DNA of 64,000 nucleotides from positions 124,001 to 188,000 of the forward strand of contig JAIXXL010000003.1 in the NCBI GenBank assembly GCA_027490755.1. The letters are read 5' to 3'. Each line of letters starts with the position of its first letter. Positions within the stretch are counted from its first letter, which is position 1. The notes under the pieces were generated by a model that saw only the letters and a program-made list of their open reading frames with translations, was not told the origin of the DNA and searched no databases. Position numbers and translations under genes: made by a program. This DNA is from Betaproteobacteria bacterium. Its GTDB lineage: Bacteria > Pseudomonadota > Gammaproteobacteria > Burkholderiales > UBA3065. Below, one piece after another: positions 62,096 through 64,000 of the stretch.

Positions 62096-63071
62096 GAAGC
62101 TTCTTCTGATCGAGTCGGTGACTGCCGGTGCATTCAACCGGCCGCTTGAGCACGGCCTGCTGGAGGAGGCTGAGTCGATGCTCGGCGCCATGGTAGCCGA
62201 GACCGCCGCGGGCACCGCTGCGGCGCGAGCTGGCGTGGCAGCGCGTCTGCTGCGGCGGCAGGGGATGTCGCCGCGCTGGCCCGGCATCGCCGCGCCGGTG
62301 GCCGACGGTGCGTGGTCGGCCGCCTGGCAGGCGGCGCTGTCCAGCAACGACGCGGTCTGGCTCCTGGCGCCCGAGACCGGCGGCGAACTCGCTGCCCTGG
62401 CGTGCGAGGTCGAGGCGGCGGGTGTCCGCCTGCTCGGGCCGTCGTCCCGGGCGGTGGCGGTCGCCGCATCCAAGTCGGCGTGCCATGTGGCCCTCGCTGG
62501 CCGCGTTCGTCAGCCGGCTGACCTGCCCGGTAGCGGTGGCTGGGTGGTCAAGCCGGACGACGGTGTCGCTGCATGTGGGGTCCACCGCCTGGCGGCCGGC
62601 GCGTTGCCCGCCGTGCCCCCGCAACACCTCGTCCAACCCTTCGTCGAGGGCGCCGCCTTGAGCCTGAGCGTTCTCAGCGATGGGCGCGATGCCCGCGTGC
62701 TGTCGGTCAACCGGCAAGACGTCGGCTGGGATGCCGGTGGCGCCGCGAATTACCGTGGCGGCGTCACCAATGCCATCGCCGACCGCACCCGTTTCCTGCC
62801 GCTGGCGCAGGCGGTGCAGGCGGCCATCCCGGGCCTGTGGGGCTGCTGGGGCATCGACTGCGTCCTGCCGCCGGATGGCGAGCCGGTCCTCATCGAGGTC
62901 AATCCTCGCCTGACCACTGCCTTCGTGCATCTTCGCGCCGCCACCGGCTTCGATGTCCTTGGCGCATTGCTGGCGCTGGCTGCTGGTGAGCCACTGGCTA
63001 CGCTGCCTGAGGCAGCGGCAGGGCAGCCGGTGCCCTTCCGTCTCGCAGGCACCCTCGAGGCCACCCCATGA
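62094..63071 (+). CDS. ATP-grasp ligase, MfnD-like (tyramine-glutamate ligase type)
   Basis: 325 residues from MKLLLIESVTAGAF. The ATP-grasp parts are SKSACHVAL (start of the domain), GGWVVKPDDGVAACGV (phosphate loop near 145), VQPFVEGAALSLSVL, and the metal site GCWGIDCVLPPDGEPVLIEVNPRLTT (cited: VLIEVNPRLTT). In methanogens the ATP-grasp MfnD joins tyramine to glutamate for methanofuran; the next gene is MfnF-like, which supports this reading. The substrate is inferred. It overlaps the following gene by 4 bases. Confidence 0.78.
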   Translation: MKLLLIESVTAGAFNRPLEHGLLEEAESMLGAMVAETAAGTAAARAGVAARLLRRQGMSPRWPGIAAPVADGAWSAAWQAALSSNDAVWLLAPETGGELAALACEVEAAGVRLLGPSSRAVAVAASKSACHVALAGRVRQPADLPGSGGWVVKPDDGVAACGVHRLAAGALPAVPPQHLVQPFVEGAALSLSVLSDGRDARVLSVNRQDVGWDAGGAANYRGGVTNAIADRTRFLPLAQAVQAAIPGLWGCWGIDCVLPPDGEPVLIEVNPRLTTAFVHLRAATGFDVLGALLALAAGEPLATLPEAAAGQPVPFRLAGTLEATP

Positions 63072-64000
63072 GCGGCTGGGTCTGCGGTTGGGACATCGGC
63101 GGCGCCCACCTCAAGGTCGCCCTGCGCGACCCGTCCGGACGCTGGGTGCAGGTGCGCCAACTGCCGTGCCCACTCTGGCAGGGCATCCCTCATCTTGCCG
63201 ACGCCTTGCAAAGGGTGGTTCAGGGCTGGCCGGTCGGTGCGACACAGGTCCTGCACATCGCCACCATGACCGGCGAATTGGTAGATGCCTTTGATGACCG
63301 CACCGAGGGCGTCCTTGCCATCGTCGACTGCAGCGAGTCGGCCTTTGTCGGGGCATCCTGGCGCTGGTTCGGCCTCGACGGACGTCTGCTCAACGGCGCC
63401 GCTGCACGCCGTGACCCGCTGCAACTGGCCTCGGCCAACTGGTTGGCCACCGCCAGCTGCGCCGCTCGCCACGGCGACGGCCTGCTGATCGACATCGGCT
63501 CCACCACCACCGACATCGTCGCGCTGGCGGCGGGGGCCGCTCGCCCGCTCGCCCTGACCGATGGCGCACGTCTTTCCATGCGTGAACTGGTCTACCGCGG
63601 CGTGGTGCGCACGCCCCTGATGGCGGTCGCCGCCAGCGTCGACTGGCGCGGCGAACCCCGGCCGCTGATGGCCGAACATTTCGCTACCAGCGCCGACGTC
63701 TTCCGGCTCACCGGCGATCTTGACGAGGCAGCAGACGCCTGGCCGGCGGCGGATGGCGGCGCAAAGACCCCGGCAGGCAGTGCCCGTCGCATCGCGCGGA
63801 TGCTCGGTGAGGACCTGCCTGCGGCCAGCCTCGACCTGTGGCGCGAGGTGGCCGGCCAGCTGGCCGGGGCCATGACCGGCAGCATCGTCGATGCCGCCGG
63901 TGCCGTGCTGGCGGCCGCGCCGCCGCTTGCGCAGCCGCGGGTGGTCTGCGCCGGTGCGGGGCACTGGCTGGCGGCGCGTGTCGCCGCGCAACTGGGTCTG
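63068..64000 (+). CDS. MfnF-like H4MPT-linked C1 pathway protein (hydantoinase/oxoprolinase-related), cut by window edge
   Basis: At least 311 residues; the frame runs off the right edge. WVCGWDIGGAHLKVALRD is the first phosphate-binding element of the actin/Hsp70-like ATPase fold and GLLIDIGSTTTDIVAL near 139 the second; VVCAGAGHWLA near the edge is the adenosine motif. The family is a regular member of bacterial H4MPT clusters. Its archaeal relative MfnF forms the ether link of methanofuran from the aminomethylfuran diphosphate and glutamyl-tyramine. It follows the MfnD-like gene with a 4-base overlap. Confidence 0.85.
   Translation, partial: MSGWVCGWDIGGAHLKVALRDPSGRWVQVRQLPCPLWQGIPHLADALQRVVQGWPVGATQVLHIATMTGELVDAFDDRTEGVLAIVDCSESAFVGASWRWFGLDGRLLNGAAARRDPLQLASANWLATASCAARHGDGLLIDIGSTTTDIVALAAGAARPLALTDGARLSMRELVYRGVVRTPLMAVAASVDWRGEPRPLMAEHFATSADVFRLTGDLDEAADAWPAADGGAKTPAGSARRIARMLGEDLPAASLDLWREVAGQLAGAMTGSIVDAAGAVLAAAPPLAQPRVVCAGAGHWLAARVAAQLGL

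Overview
The window is high-GC DNA (roughly two thirds G+C by eye) from what is most likely a methylotrophic betaproteobacterium. Two things point there. The housekeeping gene orders are typical of Betaproteobacteria: xseA / exbB-exbD-lpxK-Trm112-kdsB-adk, apaG-rpe-gph-trpE, slt-NDUFA9-like-cca, and aroA/cmk-rpsA-ihfB-lapA-lapB-pyrF. The right end holds a tetrahydromethanopterin (H4MPT) / methylofuran C1 gene island. The species cannot be named from this sequence alone.

Layout. 0-2.6 kb: a truncated M61 peptidase diverging from a soluble sugar-dehydrogenase-like protein. 2.6-13 kb: a long minus-strand block (rpe, gph, trpE, tyrA, aroA-cmk fusion, rpsA, ihfB, lapA, lapB, pyrF) linking chorismate use, translation, LPS control and pyrimidine synthesis. 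13-16.8 kb: apaG, mltA, dsbC and a ubiquinone hydroxylase. 16.8-22 kb: a CAT-anticodon tRNA, two tandem OhrR/MarR-like regulators, a BLUF photoreceptor protein, rubrerythrin, an Fe-S oxidoreductase, DUF3501 and RidA, which together look like a redox/light-stress neighbourhood. 22-39.8 kb: housekeeping genes (recG, ubiC, ubiA, trpC, cca, slt, xseA, exbBD, lpxK, kdsB, adk, mdh) ending in a fatty-acid-hydroxylase-like membrane enzyme.

39.9-45 kb is an accessory island. It contains an antitoxin with a broken ParE toxin, a YkgJ-type protein, an MqsRA pair, a DUF2075 nuclease-helicase, an orphan HicB with a PIN-domain scrap behind it, and an intact Phd/PIN pair with a clear operator. 45-48.8 kb is metal and metalloid resistance: a small Cys/His-rich exported protein, an outer-membrane-like protein, a MerP-like and a MerT-like protein, then arsR-arsI-arsC-aquaporin.

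48.8-64 kb is the C1 island. fhcBADC (formyl transfer and hydrolysis to formate) reads leftward. mptG, mtdB, an ATP-grasp protein, mch, a second ATP-grasp protein, a CitG-like protein and two tandem fae genes read rightward. A HisA/HisF-like gene then diverges from an MfnD-like ATP-grasp gene and an MfnF-like gene cut by the window end. Together they give formaldehyde -> methylene-H4MPT (Fae) -> methenyl (MtdB) -> formyl (Mch) -> formate (Fhc), plus parts of H4MPT and methylofuran synthesis. The second Fae carries an unusual N-terminal peptide resembling a targeting or anchoring sequence.
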